A DNA stretch of 64,000 nt from Nepenthes gracilis (lineage: Eukaryota; Streptophyta; Magnoliopsida; Caryophyllales; Nepenthaceae), in the NCBI GenBank assembly GCA_033239525.1, contig BSYO01000005.1, positions 27,311,341 to 27,375,340 of the forward strand, in the 5' to 3' direction. Position numbers and translations under genes: made by a program. Positions 1 to 12,900 of this stretch are shown here, one piece after another. The notes under the pieces were generated by a model, which saw nothing but the letters and a program-made list of their open reading frames with translations, was not told the origin of the DNA and made no database searches. Positions within the stretch are counted from its first letter, which is position 1; every line of letters begins with the position of its first letter.

Positions 1-1809
1 GAGGAGGCCGTCAACGGCCAGGCAAGTGGCACGGTGGTGGAGCGACAGTAGCGGAGCGGCCGGCAGCGACCGGCAGAGGGCCCCGCACGAAGGAGAACGG
101 AGGAGACAGGAAGGGGTGTGTGGTGGGCTAAGAGGAAATCGCTCGATTGGAATGCTTCGGGACATCCTTTCTTCAAATATGCAGAGTATAAAGTCGAGGC
201 AAGTATCCTCTAGCCCTATTCTTAGTCTAATTTAATTTCTGATATATTTTGACTATTGTTAGAGATTTTATTAAAATGCATGTATTTTTTTATACCCCCA
301 ATTTATTAATTATGTACATGCATGTATGTTTTACTGGTCGTGCGGTGGTTTTACATGGGTATTTATAATTTGGAAAGTTTTCGAACACCCGGACAGTAAA
401 TATGTATATTTGTATATCCGTATATTGTATAACCATAAACCAGGCTTTCCATTAATCATGCATGCTGCTGGGGCCGGGATCACTATGGGACCATGGCGGT
501 CCGAGACCCAATGGGTCGTTATATGTGATCCGAGGTATGAGATATTGGTACTGCTCCCAACGGGGAGGCTTAGTCCCGACGGGGACGTATATAATATGGC
601 TACTTCCGCCGGAAGGAAGGTTAAGACGTTTAGCAGCTGACCTATCATATTGTGTATTTAAATGATAACCATCGTAAGGAATTGACAGAACTAATATATT
701 TGGACGTCCTAATATATAACTAAAACTTGATGTTACACCCAAAGCCGCAGGTAGTAAAATATAGTGAGCAAGTTCCTAATTTATGAGAGACAGAGTACAT
801 AGATGGCCTTGAGCTACTGGCCTAAATCATAGCCGCTATAGCCGTGGTTACCGGACGAGGATAACCCTTCCTCAAGTTGGTATTATTTATCTTTGGTTCT
901 CGTATTTCGGGCATGCTTTGTAATTCTACATGTATTTGGGTGGAGGATAATTTTGAAATACATTGATTGGCCAACAGTTGGATGATAGGAATGTCTCGTA
1001 CGTATAAATATGTGATAAACCCGTAACGTGTTTTGATTTATGTTTTAGTTCCGGCAGTCTTCTGTCGATTTCTGCATTATGAGATTTAGATCCGGACGAT
1101 TGTATGTGTCCCACACGGATGTGATGACGGTTGCAGCCTATGTGACCTCGGATCATATGATATGATATTGTCTATAATATTTGACTGAATTGTTATTTAT
1201 TACGATTATGTCCTGGAGGGACTGTTTGATACGGACGACTATTTAGTACAAAACATCTCCTCGATTTTCAAGGATTTCACGGACCTTGTGTTTTGTTTTG
1301 ATACGGTTGTGATTATTATCCCTTCCCTCTGATTTATATGCACTATTTATATACATACGATACTTGTTGAGTTCTAAACTCAAGTTTTCATATTTTATTC
1401 CTTCAAACTAGTGGCATGGATACGCTCACAGGAATTCAGATGCAATTTGATACGGCAGATCTCTATCGGTAAGTAGAGATGTTCATATTAGATGTTTCCG
1501 ATCTCGAGAATGTGATATGATTGTGTATTCGGTCAGATGAGGGCCTTGATCCATGTATGGAATATATTGGAGTTATTGTATTATATTGATGAGTTGTTAT
1601 TATGTTCAATACCTCCGTTGCAATTTTGCACAGCAAGTCGTGTATTATATTTGTCCGGATTTATATCCGATGAGATCTTGTGCGGATTTTATTATAACGG
1701 GTCCTATATGTGTATAACTGTCACGCCTAGGTTAGCTTTTTATGGTTGATGAAAATATTATTATTGATTTTATTTTTAATCTACATGTATTGTATTCCTA
1801 GGTCGTGAC
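1..1809 (+). mobile_element. LTR-like sequence (probable Ty3/gypsy LTR), truncated by window edge
   Basis: The stretch starts with a GC-rich block (1-200), then an AAGTCGAGGCAAGTATCC motif near 190-207, then AT-rich DNA. A TTGTTGAGTTCTAAACTC segment lies near 1365, and it ends in GGTCGTGACA at about 1800-1809. The same order of parts (GC-rich head, GTTGAGGTAAGTGTATCC, ATTGAGTTTTGGTTCAC, GTCACA end) recurs at about 7450-9738, so the two look like members of one family. A GTGACA/GTCACA end is common in plant Ty3/gypsy LTRs. No gag or pol coding sequence is visible. The left boundary is outside the window. Short open frames here show no recognisable domain. Confidence 0.4.
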
Positions 1810-3080
1810 ATTGAGGCAAAACCTCCAACTTATAAGTTTGGGGAGCTCTCCCCCCATAGGGTGTGTCCTTTTGGGGTGGGCTCTCCCTTGGGACTTGTAC
1901 TCGCATCATCTTGCCTCTTATGGGAATTGGAACTTTATACCAGATCATTCGGTGAACTACCTAAACAGGACAAGCATGGAGAAATCTCATAGATTCATAG
2001 ACCAGAAACATCATCTTATCCTTGTGCTGCAGTTATCAGAAATATTGCATCTGGAAACACACATGACTGTGCTAAGCAGAAGGAATATTTTTACCCTCTA
2101 GTTCTGCAACAGAACGAGGACCCTTTTTCCTCCGTAAAACCGAGCACCCAAAGCAGCCACTGATCATGTCTGATTACAGAAATATAGTTGCAAACTCCTG
2201 GGTGATAAAATCATGTGCTGCAAAGACAATAAAACACCAACATAAGACCAGCTTCCAACATCACCATCGCCGAGAAAGACATAGAATAAGAAAATTAGTA
2301 TTCGATTTTAAAGGGACAATGTTGATGACTAATCATAAAATGGTTTTGCAAAAAATAAATAACTAACAAGAACCACTTCAAACACATTCATGTCTTTCTA
2401 ACATTTGAGAACTTAAACCAGATGAGATATCCAAAGCATCCAGTTAAATCTGACAACAACATCCAAACTAATTAAGAAATGCATAGATAAGCACAGTTAG
2501 CCAAAATGAACTCTTAGACAGATAGTAAGCTCGATAATGAATGCCAATCACAGAGCTAACAGAAAAGGCTAGTCAAAGCTCCAAGGTTTAAGCAAATGAC
2601 CAAACCATAACTAGGGCTCACAACCTCGCCCCAAAAAAGGCAACAAGAGCCACGCTTTAACACAATCATCAACAATTCAAGCAGTTTTCATTCAAGAGGT
2701 AATAAATCAAATAATCAATTAATTGGCAAAAAAACTACCTCCTCGTGATTATAGACAATCAACAAAGCTAGTGATTACGTTTTCTCATAGAGATTCGTGC
2801 GCGATAGTTGAACAACACGACCTAATGGTCAGTCTTACCGCGTGAAAGAAAGCATGTCAGAAATGGTCGATGATTTGATCAGATTGTGTTTGCGGGTTCT
2901 CACCTTTCGTTGCAAAGGTCTACTTCTCCTTAACATCGTTGTTCGATGGTGACCCCCTCACCCTTTCTCTCTCAATCTCTCTCCCTCTCTCAGTGCTTAC
3001 CAGTTGGGACGCTTTAGCGTGGGACTACTAAAATTTTCCAATTCACTGCGAATCCGGCGGCTGGCATTCGTCACTGCGAT
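1810..3080. other. Low-repeat-looking segment with a possible minus-strand 5' leader exon
   Basis: No open frame with a recognisable domain. Read on the minus strand, 3010-2900 is a purine-rich leader followed by AACGAAAG|GTGAGAAC at about 2908-2900, a good splice-donor context. This could be an untranslated first exon of a gene whose body was displaced or lost at the LTR-like sequence ending at 1809. It is only a resemblance: no coding exon follows it inside the window. Confidence 0.15.
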
Positions 3081-3949
3081 GAGATAATTACGTCGTATTC
3101 CAAATATCTTCTAAAACAATTATTACATGATTAAATAAAAAATAGTAAAATATAAAGTAAAATTAACGATAAATTGTTATTAATTTTTTTGAAAATTTTC
3201 AATTTGACTTTGTTTTTAAAAAATGAAAAAACATTTAAAATATAAATTATCAATTAAATTTTTTTTCACAAATACTTTTCAAAATAAAATACAAACGTCT
3301 AATATAAAAGAGTTGTAATATTTTATCTTTTATTTTTTTATTTTTTTATAAAAAATATTTGATGACACACTCATATAATAATATTTATTAATCTATTTAT
3401 TTTTATATAAATCTAATAATATATATAATAATAAATTAAATATTACATCATTAAAAAATCAAAAAAATTACTAAAATATTCTTAATAACGCCACCCTTTT
3501 CCTTATTAAAAACCAAATATTTTCAAAACCGGTTTGATCAAAAACCATGCCAAACAAGTCCTTAATAAAGGAACTAATAAAATAAATTATAAATTAGCTT
3601 ACTTGAAAACTTAATCTATTTTTTTAATAAATATTTTTTAAAAATATTCAATTTCGGTTTTTTTTTAGAGAAATATCGTGAAAACAGCTTTAAAATATGT
3701 GAACGAAACAAATTATTGAGACCTAAAAGAACTTTGCAGTTGTTAATTTGTCACATTATTTACATGCACCACTTTTCCTTGGTTATTGGGTACAAATCTC
3801 TAAATTAAACTCAGTAGTTGGATCCTTCTACTTTATTTATTGCAAAATATATTTTTTTAGTATTGATAGGTCTGATAACGACATACGGTTGGTTTTTAAC
3901 ACGAAAAGAATGTTCTTATCAAGAACGCCGTTCGAGCCATGAGTTGTTT
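3081..3949. other. AT-rich intergenic DNA
   Basis: Very AT-rich with long A/T runs. I see no gene, no paired repeat ends and no conserved motif. Confidence 0.6.
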
Positions 3950-4385
3950 TATCAATAAAACTATTATGGTTTTCTTGACATGGGGAAAAGAACTGTTCCC
4001 AGTAACTGTTCGCGACGGATAAAATCGGTTATAACGGATCAAATCGGCCGCAACGGATCAAACCGGCCGCAACGTATCAAACCAGCAGCAACGGATCATA
4101 ACCGATTTTTTTGTCTAAATGATCTAATTAGGTGTGCCAGGGGGAGAGACGGCTATAAAAAAAGATCCCCTGTGAAAAACAGGGGGGAGAAACCGTTTTT
4201 TAAAAGAATATCTTCATACTATTTCTTTACTTGATTCTCTCTGGATAGGAGAAAACGAAAAAATGATTCAAGTGGAAGAAGAAAATTTAATTTTCTTTCA
4301 ATATTCGTATCAATCAAATTGTGATGTATAAATTCGAGTTGTCAATAGTTAATACATCATTTACTCTCAGACTTTGTATTAATTA
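3950..4385 (+). mobile_element. LTR promoter-like fragment with TATA box
   Basis: A 19-bp tandem repeat array (4033-4108) is followed by a strong TATA box (GGCTATAAAA, 4151-4160) and then a CT-containing transcribed-leader-like stretch. Enhancer-like tandem repeats just upstream of a TATA box are typical of plant LTR U3 regions. No partner LTR or coding region is seen, so this may be a solo or truncated LTR. Confidence 0.3.
4033..4108. repeat. 19-bp tandem repeat, 4 copies
   Basis: Units begin at 4033, 4052, 4071 and 4090, with consensus AACGGATCAAACCGGCCGC. A degenerate partial unit precedes them from about 4014. The copies differ by a few substitutions. The array lies about 45 bp upstream of the TATA box at 4153. 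Confidence 0.85.
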
Positions 4386-4891
4386 AACTTTCTTAAATCC
4401 TAAATTTGAGTCGCATCAAGTATATATAAAAAAATAAATATTTTGGCAATATTTAATCTATTTATTATTATATAATTCTATTAATGTAAATAAATTAATT
4501 AAATATTATATTATCTTATAATATTTTAAGGTACCCACAAAATACCATTGACGTCATCTTATAAGTCGGGTGTTAATTGATAATGCTATTTTAGTTTTCC
4601 TTTGATTGCTTCAAATTTAGTACGATAGAAGTAAACTTTTCCTCATTATGAGTACTTAATTAATTGTTAAAAGGTACTATTGGGGACCATCTGGTAAAAT
4701 AGAATAGAAATTTTGTATGTTTATTATTTAATTATTTTAATAATAAAAATAATAATTTTAAAATAATAATTTTTTATTCAAAATAAGTCCAATATCATTC
4801 TGTTCAAAACAATAAATAAAAGTTGCAAGTCCCCTGGTATTTTTTATTCATGATGATTAAAGAATAATTATTTTAAAATATTTTTTTTATT
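4386..4891. other. AT-rich intergenic DNA
   Basis: Nothing recognisable beyond simple A/T-rich sequence. Confidence 0.6.
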
Positions 4892-5845
4892 TGATGTGTC
4901 CTCATATTCGAGTTATTATACGAATTAAAGAATTTTCGGATTTCTTGTGTCGGGTTGAATACGACAGGGTTCGATCTCCGCATCTCTCAATCTGAGTCCT
5001 GTGCGCCAAAAACAGCTAACAAAATGTCAGAGAATTTACAAGACTCACTTCCTAATTTATCCTCTAATACTCAAATTATTAATCTTTTCAAATAGAATAG
5101 AAAGATGTAAAAATATGGAGGTATGTGAAATGTAAAATGCAATGATATTCATATGCAAGGGGTGCGAGTGAGAATTAAAGGAGGTTTAGGCTCCTTTTGT
5201 GTACTTTCAAGAGTGGCTCACTACGGTCACTGGATGGGAGCGATGACTTTGGAAGAAAGAGAGTTTGGTTCTTTTCTTACTTTCTGTGAATCTGGACTCG
5301 AGCTTATATTTGAAGTTCAGTTGGTATCCTCCATTTTCTCCGGCGAAGAAGAAGAGTATTTATAGAGCTCCGTGGTAAAGGCTTTGGGCACCGAAGCTTG
5401 TGACAGGTGTCATACTCGAGTTCGCCGCCTGTTGAGAGTTGGCAGTGGCCACCAGTCTCAAGTGTTTTCTTGTGGTGGTAAGGGAACTATTGTCGGGTGT
5501 GGCTGACATAGGCCTGACTACTTTTTGTTGGAATTTGCTCAACTACTGCTGATCGGTGGGCGCAACAGCCTGCTAGAGTTAAATGTGTCTACCATTGGCT
5601 GGCATTCTCTGAACCTACATTTCTATGTTACCAATCTGCTGTCGTCTCTGGGGGAGGTGCATGCGGACCGTGATTAGATGCGTGTCAGGAGTTGTCGAAT
5701 GGGCCTGAGTGTGGCCCATCCAGCCTAGGGTATTCTCCACGATATCAGGCCTTGTACATAACCCTTTGGGCCTTATTGTTTAACTAGACTTCTCTGCTAG
5801 TTGGGCTTTATTCTCAATCGATTAATGTTTATACTGGACCCATCA
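4892..5845 (+). repeat. Dispersed ~0.95 kb repeat, copy 1 (LTR-like)
   Basis: It shares a colinear structure with 14098-15035. Both start TTTGATG(T/A)GTC, contain a TATA-like GTATTT(A/G)TAGA in the middle (5355-5366 here), share CCACCAGT and ACTATTGTCGGGTGTGGCTGAC-like blocks, and end TGGACCCATCA. The TG...CA ends, the length and the internal TATA box fit an LTR. The two copies are clearly diverged. The sequence is richer in G/C than its flanks and contains no convincing coding sequence. Confidence 0.5.
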
Positions 5846-7449
5846 CTACTTAAGATCACCATAAAGTAAACCTGATTAAAATCAGATTTAAATCGAGCAT
5901 GTGTCAAATTTAAATAAAATTTTGTAACCGCTAAATTAGATCGGATCGGATAGGTTTGTAATGTAAACTGAGCCGACTTTAGCAGGGACAATAATTTTTT
6001 TATTTTAAAGGATTTTTCTACAAAAAATTTATAGATACATAAAAATTAATAAAAAAATATAAAATATTTTTAAAAACTATAATGTGTAGATTAAAATATT
6101 GTATAAGTATATATTTAAATTAAAAATTTATATAAAAATTATTAATCATATGAACATATATCTAAGTATATAATTATATGAAAAAAGTTTGTATAAAAAA
6201 TATTAATTATATAAAAATATAATCTATTAAAATAACTTTTTAAACTTTAAATTTATTCAAAATAAAAATATTTACAAATAAAATTTATAATCTTGGTCGA
6301 ATCAGCTTGAATTGGTTACTCTTACTTATGATCATACCATACTCAAAAAAGTAATCGAGCCTAACTTTTTAATTATGTTTGTTTATAATATTAATAAATA
6401 TTGACTAAATTTATAAAATTTTGGTTCCATAAATCCAAGTAAATTATGTGACTAGATTTTGATCAGAATTATTAGAACATTTTATTATATATTACAGTAC
6501 TTATTTCTTTAGATAATGATAAAATATTAATTTATATTAATTTTTTAGTTATTTCTCTTACTATTATTTTATACTAAATATTTAAAAAATAATTTTTATT
6601 TTTATTTTACCTATTCTAAATAACTAACTAAATAATAAAATATTAATTTTAGACTATATTATTAACAAATAATAATAATAATAATTAAAATAAATAGTCT
6701 ATATATTAATAAAAACATAGTTTAGTTATATTTAAATAATTAGCTGTATATTTGACCAACAACAGGTATGTTAAAAACAAGCCCCTTTTTTTTGTCATCC
6801 CTACTGGTTTCAAATACATTTATTCAATACATGGCATAGTTAAAACCCTTCAAATCATATTTGATGGGAAATATTTTATTGTAATTTTGACAAATTTGAG
6901 TAGTATCATGCTATTTTAAGATGAATAATGTTATATGTCATACCAAATTATTCAATATTTCTCCATTTAGTATAATTAAATTTGATGCGTATCTCAAATT
7001 TGCATAGCCGTTTAATCAAAGTCGGGTTAGATTTTCGAAGATTTAAATCCAAATTTTGTACACCACAATACTGAATAAATGATTTGATGACACGATACTC
7101 ACCCCTTTGAATATCTTTAAATGCATAAATTAGAATTCTTTCTAAAAAATTAAAATAAATAATAAAGAAATTGATGATAAAAGAGTAAGATTTGATATTT
7201 TGAAGGTTAATCTCCGAAATTGTAAAGATTGACAAGTGTTTAAAGGAACTAGAGCTATATTTGTTATCTTGGTAATCTTTTTCCTCCTCCTACCTTTTTA
7301 TGGAAGATATGTGTATTTATAATATTTATAATATTTTAAATTTTTATTAGATTTAATTAGAATTATTTATTATTTTGAATAATTTAGATGTGATAAAAAT
7401 TAATTAATTATTATAAAATTTTAGATGATAGTTAGACTTGTTGGGCCAG
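5846..7449. other. AT-rich intergenic DNA
   Basis: Long A/T-rich stretch. No gene or paired repeat seen. A minus-strand open frame at 6948-7235 has biased composition and no recognisable domain. Confidence 0.6.
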
Positions 7450-9738
7450 CGTCCGGTGAGCCTATTCGATCACTTGAATATTGATTTGAGTTTTGAAATT
7501 AAAAAAAAAATAAAAATATAATAATAACTATAATAATAATGTATAAAGAATAAAAGGGAAGCAAGGAATCGGGGAGCAGGAAGGGTTTCAAGTGAGGGGA
7601 AGAAGAGAGGAGAGAGAGGGTTCACCGGGGAAGGCGGTGACCTCGGTGGCCGGCTAGAGCGGCGCGGATCGCAGGCAAGGCGCGGCAAACGCAAGTGACG
7701 ATGCGGCAAAACAAGACGCGCGGAGAGCCATGTAGGAGAGGAACCGCGCGAATGAGAAGAGGAGAAAATGGAGGCTTTTGGGTCCAATTCTGACTTCGAG
7801 CTAGCCGAAAAAGTTGCAAATTGGGTTGAGGTAAGTGTATCCACACCCTCCTCTTTCGTTTTCTTGCACATTTGTTTCATTTTTTTCAAGTATCTTCGTT
7901 TCGATACCTAATTAAATTTATATTTCGTGTTACTCGTGATATATTCACGTGGATATACTGATTTTGTATCCAATTTGTGAGTTTTGCACAGTGTTTGGTA
8001 CAATCTCAAAACCTTAACTCCCACTGTTACTGTTCATTCCATGCCCGCCCCTTTTACCCACAAATTTTTAGGGTTTTTGCCTAATTTGGGATTAGAATAT
8101 TATTATACATGTATTGTATATGTTAATTTACTGATTAGATATCCAATTTAATAGTTTTATGTGCAAATTCGTTCGCTAGAGCCCTAAGATGCGCTCGGAC
8201 AACGTTTAACTTATTATTTCAAGTCTAATGCATAATTTGGCTTTAATTATGATATACCCATGTCTTAACTATGAATATCTATTGGTTTGACGATCAATTT
8301 TCAAATTTTGATCCGTTTGGCGTGTTCGAAAGCCCTAACCGGTGCACTGGTACTATTCACCCAAAATTCATTGGGGATTTTGCATGATCCTATCTTGTTA
8401 AATTGGTAATTAATCATATGAAATTGTATATGTTCAATTATATATTCCGATAATTACGTTATGTGTATTTGTGAATGAATTATTATCTAGAAGCTCCAAA
8501 GTCACGTTTAACCCAATGTGGTAAAGATTTTTTAATCATTCCAAAGTATCATGTTAAATTATATATATATTTAAAGTCATGTAAAGATTTAAGCTCATAA
8601 AATATATGAAAATTATGAAGGTATACGACGGAAATACCATAATTTGTTACATGAATGATTCGTTCTCCCAATGTAAGAATTATATGAAAGAAATTTGGTA
8701 AACTTTCCCTCAAAAATTAAGAAATAATAAAATTAGGACCACAAATTTATATTTAGATGGTAGTATCCCTGGATATGCCATTGATATTACAGTGAATACT
8801 TAAAAATTACTCTAACCGCGTATCCTTATCGCTTATTGCAGCGGGTAATATTCTTGGCATACCTTACGATATTATTATAAAAGAACGATGACTGTCTCAG
8901 AACTGTAGGAAGTTAGGGAGAGTTTTATTGGCCTCGTATGCCGGGTGATAGGTATATCGCTCGTCACGTGGTGTTTTGCCTTATATAAAGCGAAAGTTTG
9001 CTACTGGACGTTATGTACGTCGTTCGGTCTTAGATTATGTGGGGTATCATGCTTCTTTTTTTGTTCTCCTATACTTTTAGATAGTAAGGTTTACTGACCC
9101 TGATCCGTAAAGATAAAGAAATTTACACATGTTTTAGAACTTTAAGAGAAAATAAAGACAAAATATGGAAAGTTACTCGTATTTTAAAAATATAACTACT
9201 TATGTTTTATGTTGTGCATTTTATATCATGTTCCTATCTCATTTCCTATCCCATTTGTTTATATTGTGTATTATTTTTATTTATATTGTACTTATTGAGT
9301 TTTGGTTCACTCTTACTACTTTTATTATCTTCAGATGAGTACACGCTTTTACCTGATAGGGCGTGGTAGAGGATTAGAAGTCTACTAAGTATGAAGATCT
9401 TGGAGGATGGTTTGAAGGCTTAGATTTGTGATTTTATACTATGTTATAGAGTATATTGTATTATTTCGGTAGACATATATACCATTGATAATGATGTTGT
9501 ATATGTACTATAGCTTCTACTGTATTTGATGGATATAGTTACTTTCGTAGGTTTATATGGTTTAACAACGTATCTAGTAGCATCTTGTTTGAACTGACGT
9601 TATACTCGGAGTTATAACGTCGGTGCCACATGTATTTTTTTATTGTGCAGGATATTCTATAAGTTTTGTATTTGTTTGGCGGCCATTTTTCTATCGAAAT
9701 TCTATCGGATTTTCGATAAAAATACGATCCGTCACAAT
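7450..9738 (+). mobile_element. LTR-like sequence (probable solo Ty3/gypsy LTR)
   Basis: A GC-rich head (7560-7800) leads to GTTGAGGTAAGTGTATCC near 7823. A TTATTGAGTTTTGGTTCAC segment follows near 9290, and the right end is ATCCGTCACA at about 9729-9738. The layout matches the sequence at 1-1809. No gag-pol coding region or partner LTR flanks it, so a solo LTR is the simplest reading. The left edge is uncertain; the open frames in the GC-rich head are not gene-like. Confidence 0.35.
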
Positions 9739-12079
9739 ATTATTATCAATCAACTTATCATTTTTGAAGATATATAATTACATATTAATTAATGAGTTTA
9801 TATTATTGAAAACCGAATTGTCTTACTATTTTATGAACTTTGAGTTTAACTCTATCTATTTGATGTATTAATTGTCCACCCAATTTCACAATTTATTCAT
9901 CGATTTGTTAATCGCTTGTCATTATTAACCGTTCGAATTTTATCAACTGGCTAGCTATTCAGTACTTCAATTGCCTATATTCCTAACAGTTCAGCCACAA
10001 AAGTATTCAATAGTTTAGTTGTTTGGTCAGATTATTTCTGATGCGAGTCCAATAATTTAGTTTATCCATCTCTCTCCATCAATCTTTGGTTTGCAGGCTT
10101 CATAAACAAACGAGGCATATCAATTTTATTTTAAACTATACGGAACAAAACTTCTATCAATCTAATTAGAGAAATTCTAAACAATATTTATAATATATAA
10201 AGCAAAAGCATTTACAAAAAAATTAAAGTAAAAATATATATATTTTTAGTATAAGTTTTGTTTATGAAAAAGTAAAATTTAATAATTTAACAATACATAA
10301 AAGAAATATCATACAAACTTCTTTTGTGGGCACTGAAATGTCCTTATTTTGACTTCCTCTCACTCAAAATATTTAATAAGCCAAAATCTTGAATTACATA
10401 CCAACTCCATAGGCAACGTCCACTGACTTAGATTATTATTTATTAAATCTTAACTTTTCTCTTCCATATAAACAGTTAATTAAACAAAATAAAATATATT
10501 GTCGTTTTAATCAATTATATACGATATTATATTATATAAAATATTATTTTTATAAATTAAATTTAAGATTTTTATCCTTAAAATGATATATATTTGAGAT
10601 ATAAGCTTAATTTTCCTAATTTATTGAATTAATATATACCGGTGCAAACATGTCACCTTGGGAGAGAAATTGCATTGTGCATATTATCGGCATATAAATA
10701 ATTATTTTTAAAAAATATAGTTAATAATCATATATCTTTTATAATATTAACGCATTTCAGAGATCCTGATTCGTAACAGATTTTGATCAGCTATACTTTG
10801 GTTGAACGAGCTAGATCTTCCTTTCGTTTTTTACGATTTAAAACCTGCACACCATAGCTAAAACCAAAGTATCAGAAGACAATCGGGGTTTGCTCCCCAA
10901 CAGGTACTTCAACGCTTAAATCAATTTCATTTCAAAAGAAAAAGTAAGTTTAAAGGAAAAATTTGAAAAATTTAGTTCAAATAGTCAGGATGTATACTCG
11001 AGAGGTCTGAATATCCTTTTTTTGGATTGCCTCTCATCGTTGGATACTTTTTCTTTTATATGATACTCAGACGGTTTTTTGTTTGTCCATTTCCCTTATA
11101 ACTCACGGTGTTATGATGGATAAAAAAAATCAGTTAAGACTTTCAATTATTGAATCGTGCGCACAATCCAACAGGTTACAACATGAGATCTTGATAGGCT
11201 ATGTTCATGGGCCTCGATGTTAGTCCAGCACATTTTATATCATGGTCTGAGCGATATTTTATTAAATGGGTTCATCTATTGTTATAACTATCAAATATAT
11301 TAGTTTGAATTATTTTATTTTTAATGGACGTTAATTGACAAAAAAATAAAAATAAAAAATCCTCTCAAAGTTTGGGAGAATGCGAAAGGCAAGTGATGCG
11401 ACGTGACACAATAGACGACTTGATTTCACACTAACTAACTGACAACACGAATATAGCAAAATTCAACGGATATACACCAACCCACGGACCAAAGGGAATG
11501 AATCTAATATAAAATAAATAATAAATAATATAAAATCCTAACAAGTATAAAATAAATAATATTTTGAAGATATTTTTTTGACTTATTTTTAGATAAAAAT
11601 AATATTTATTTATTAATTTATTTTTATTTAGACTTAATATTATAAATAAATAAATTATTATATTATTTGAATATATTTTAAGTCAGTTTTCGAATGATAC
11701 TAATTTTTATATTAAGGTGGTAGGCCCGTTGCAGTTGAAATATTTTTGGACTGATTACATATTATTTTGTCATAAATAATAATAAGAGATAATTCATGGA
11801 AAAAGTTGAACAGTCCGTCTAACGAGGATTTCAATGTATACATAGAGTGGAATTATTTAAAAAAATTATATAAATAAGAAATTTAAAAAATGTACTAAAA
11901 CCTATATATTTTTATTTAGAAAATTAACTCAGCATTTAAATTTTTTAATTTTATGTTCACATTTCAAAAACTTATAAATCATATTTTTTTAGAATTTTGT
12001 ACTAATTATAAAATAAAAATGTCCAATCTTACCTATAGACTAATATTTTATTGGGGTCACTTCCTATATGAAAATCTTA
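9739..12079. other. AT-rich intergenic DNA
   Basis: No gene, RNA or paired element seen. Composition is strongly A/T with scattered short palindromic runs. Confidence 0.6.
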
Positions 12080-12900
12080 ATTGCCTGAGGACTTGAACGG
12101 GGTACGGGGACCTTGCGTGTTATTATAGTCTCACGGGACTCATGTGTCTTTAAGAGTTTGCGATTATGCATAAAGTTTAAGCGAGAAAGGAATTCCGATC
12201 AATATAATTGACCGAAAATATTGGTTGAGTAATAATGACCGATCAATATAGTTGATTGAAAATATTGGACTAGTAACAATAACTGGTCAATAGAGATATT
12301 GACCGGCTATATGGAGAGGATGATCAATGGGGCGTTGACCGGCATTGTGAAGAATGCAGACGATGGAATGTCGGCCGTCCACTAGAAAATCCAGAAGTGT
12401 GTTAATTCAGAAGATTTTCTGAGCATGCATGATCTCAGGAGGATATACAGGAACTGTTTTTGTACGGAGCATATTTAGATTGCTGGCAAGAGACGGATTT
12501 TATTGGGGGAATAGAATATTCTTCAAATTTGTTCAATATATGAGCCTGTATTGATAGAGCGGTGATGAGCACTTTGGTGAAAATTTTTCTAAGTGTGTGA
12601 AAGATTGAGAGAGTGAAAAATAGTGAAGAAAAGAGGAAAAATAGTGAGTGAAAAATAAAGTGCGTATTCTTTGTATTGCTTATACTCTGTTCTTCGATTT
12701 TTTTTTTCTCTTGTTTCTGTGTAACCAAGAGAAAATCGTGCCCAACCTCATATAGTAAAATTGGTTTAGTGGATTGATCGTTCCATGATTTTTCCTTTAC
12801 TTATGAAGGGTTTTTCACGTAAAAATTCGTGTGTTTATTTTCTTCTTTCTCATTCTTTTTACCGTGTCTGTTTGTGGTGGTAGTCGGACGCCATCTACCT
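12080..12900 (+). mobile_element. Ty1/copia-like LTR fragment
   Basis: A 44-bp tandem repeat array (12195-12300) is followed by a TATA-like CGGCTATATGG (about 12305), a purine-rich leader, and then TAGTGGATTGATCGTTCC with TTTTCACGTAAAAATTCGTG at about 12765-12830. A 'TAGTGGATTG...CACGTAAA' block near the 3' end is characteristic of many plant copia LTRs. No coding part of an element is visible beside it, so it is probably a solo or truncated LTR. Boundaries are approximate. Confidence 0.4.
12195..12300. repeat. 44-bp tandem repeat, about 2.4 copies
   Basis: Units start at 12195, 12239 and 12283, each beginning C(C/T)G(A/G)TCAATA. The first two are full length and differ by a handful of bases; the third is partial. 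Confidence 0.75.

Noticed and set aside
1..235. Arg/Gly-rich frame at the window start as a gene
   Set aside because: It falls in the GC-rich head of an LTR-like sequence and has no domain or conserved start.
7470..7889. 139-codon minus-strand frame as a gene
   Set aside because: Low-complexity Ser/Pro/Phe/Tyr composition from the GC-rich and AT-rich parts of an LTR-like repeat.
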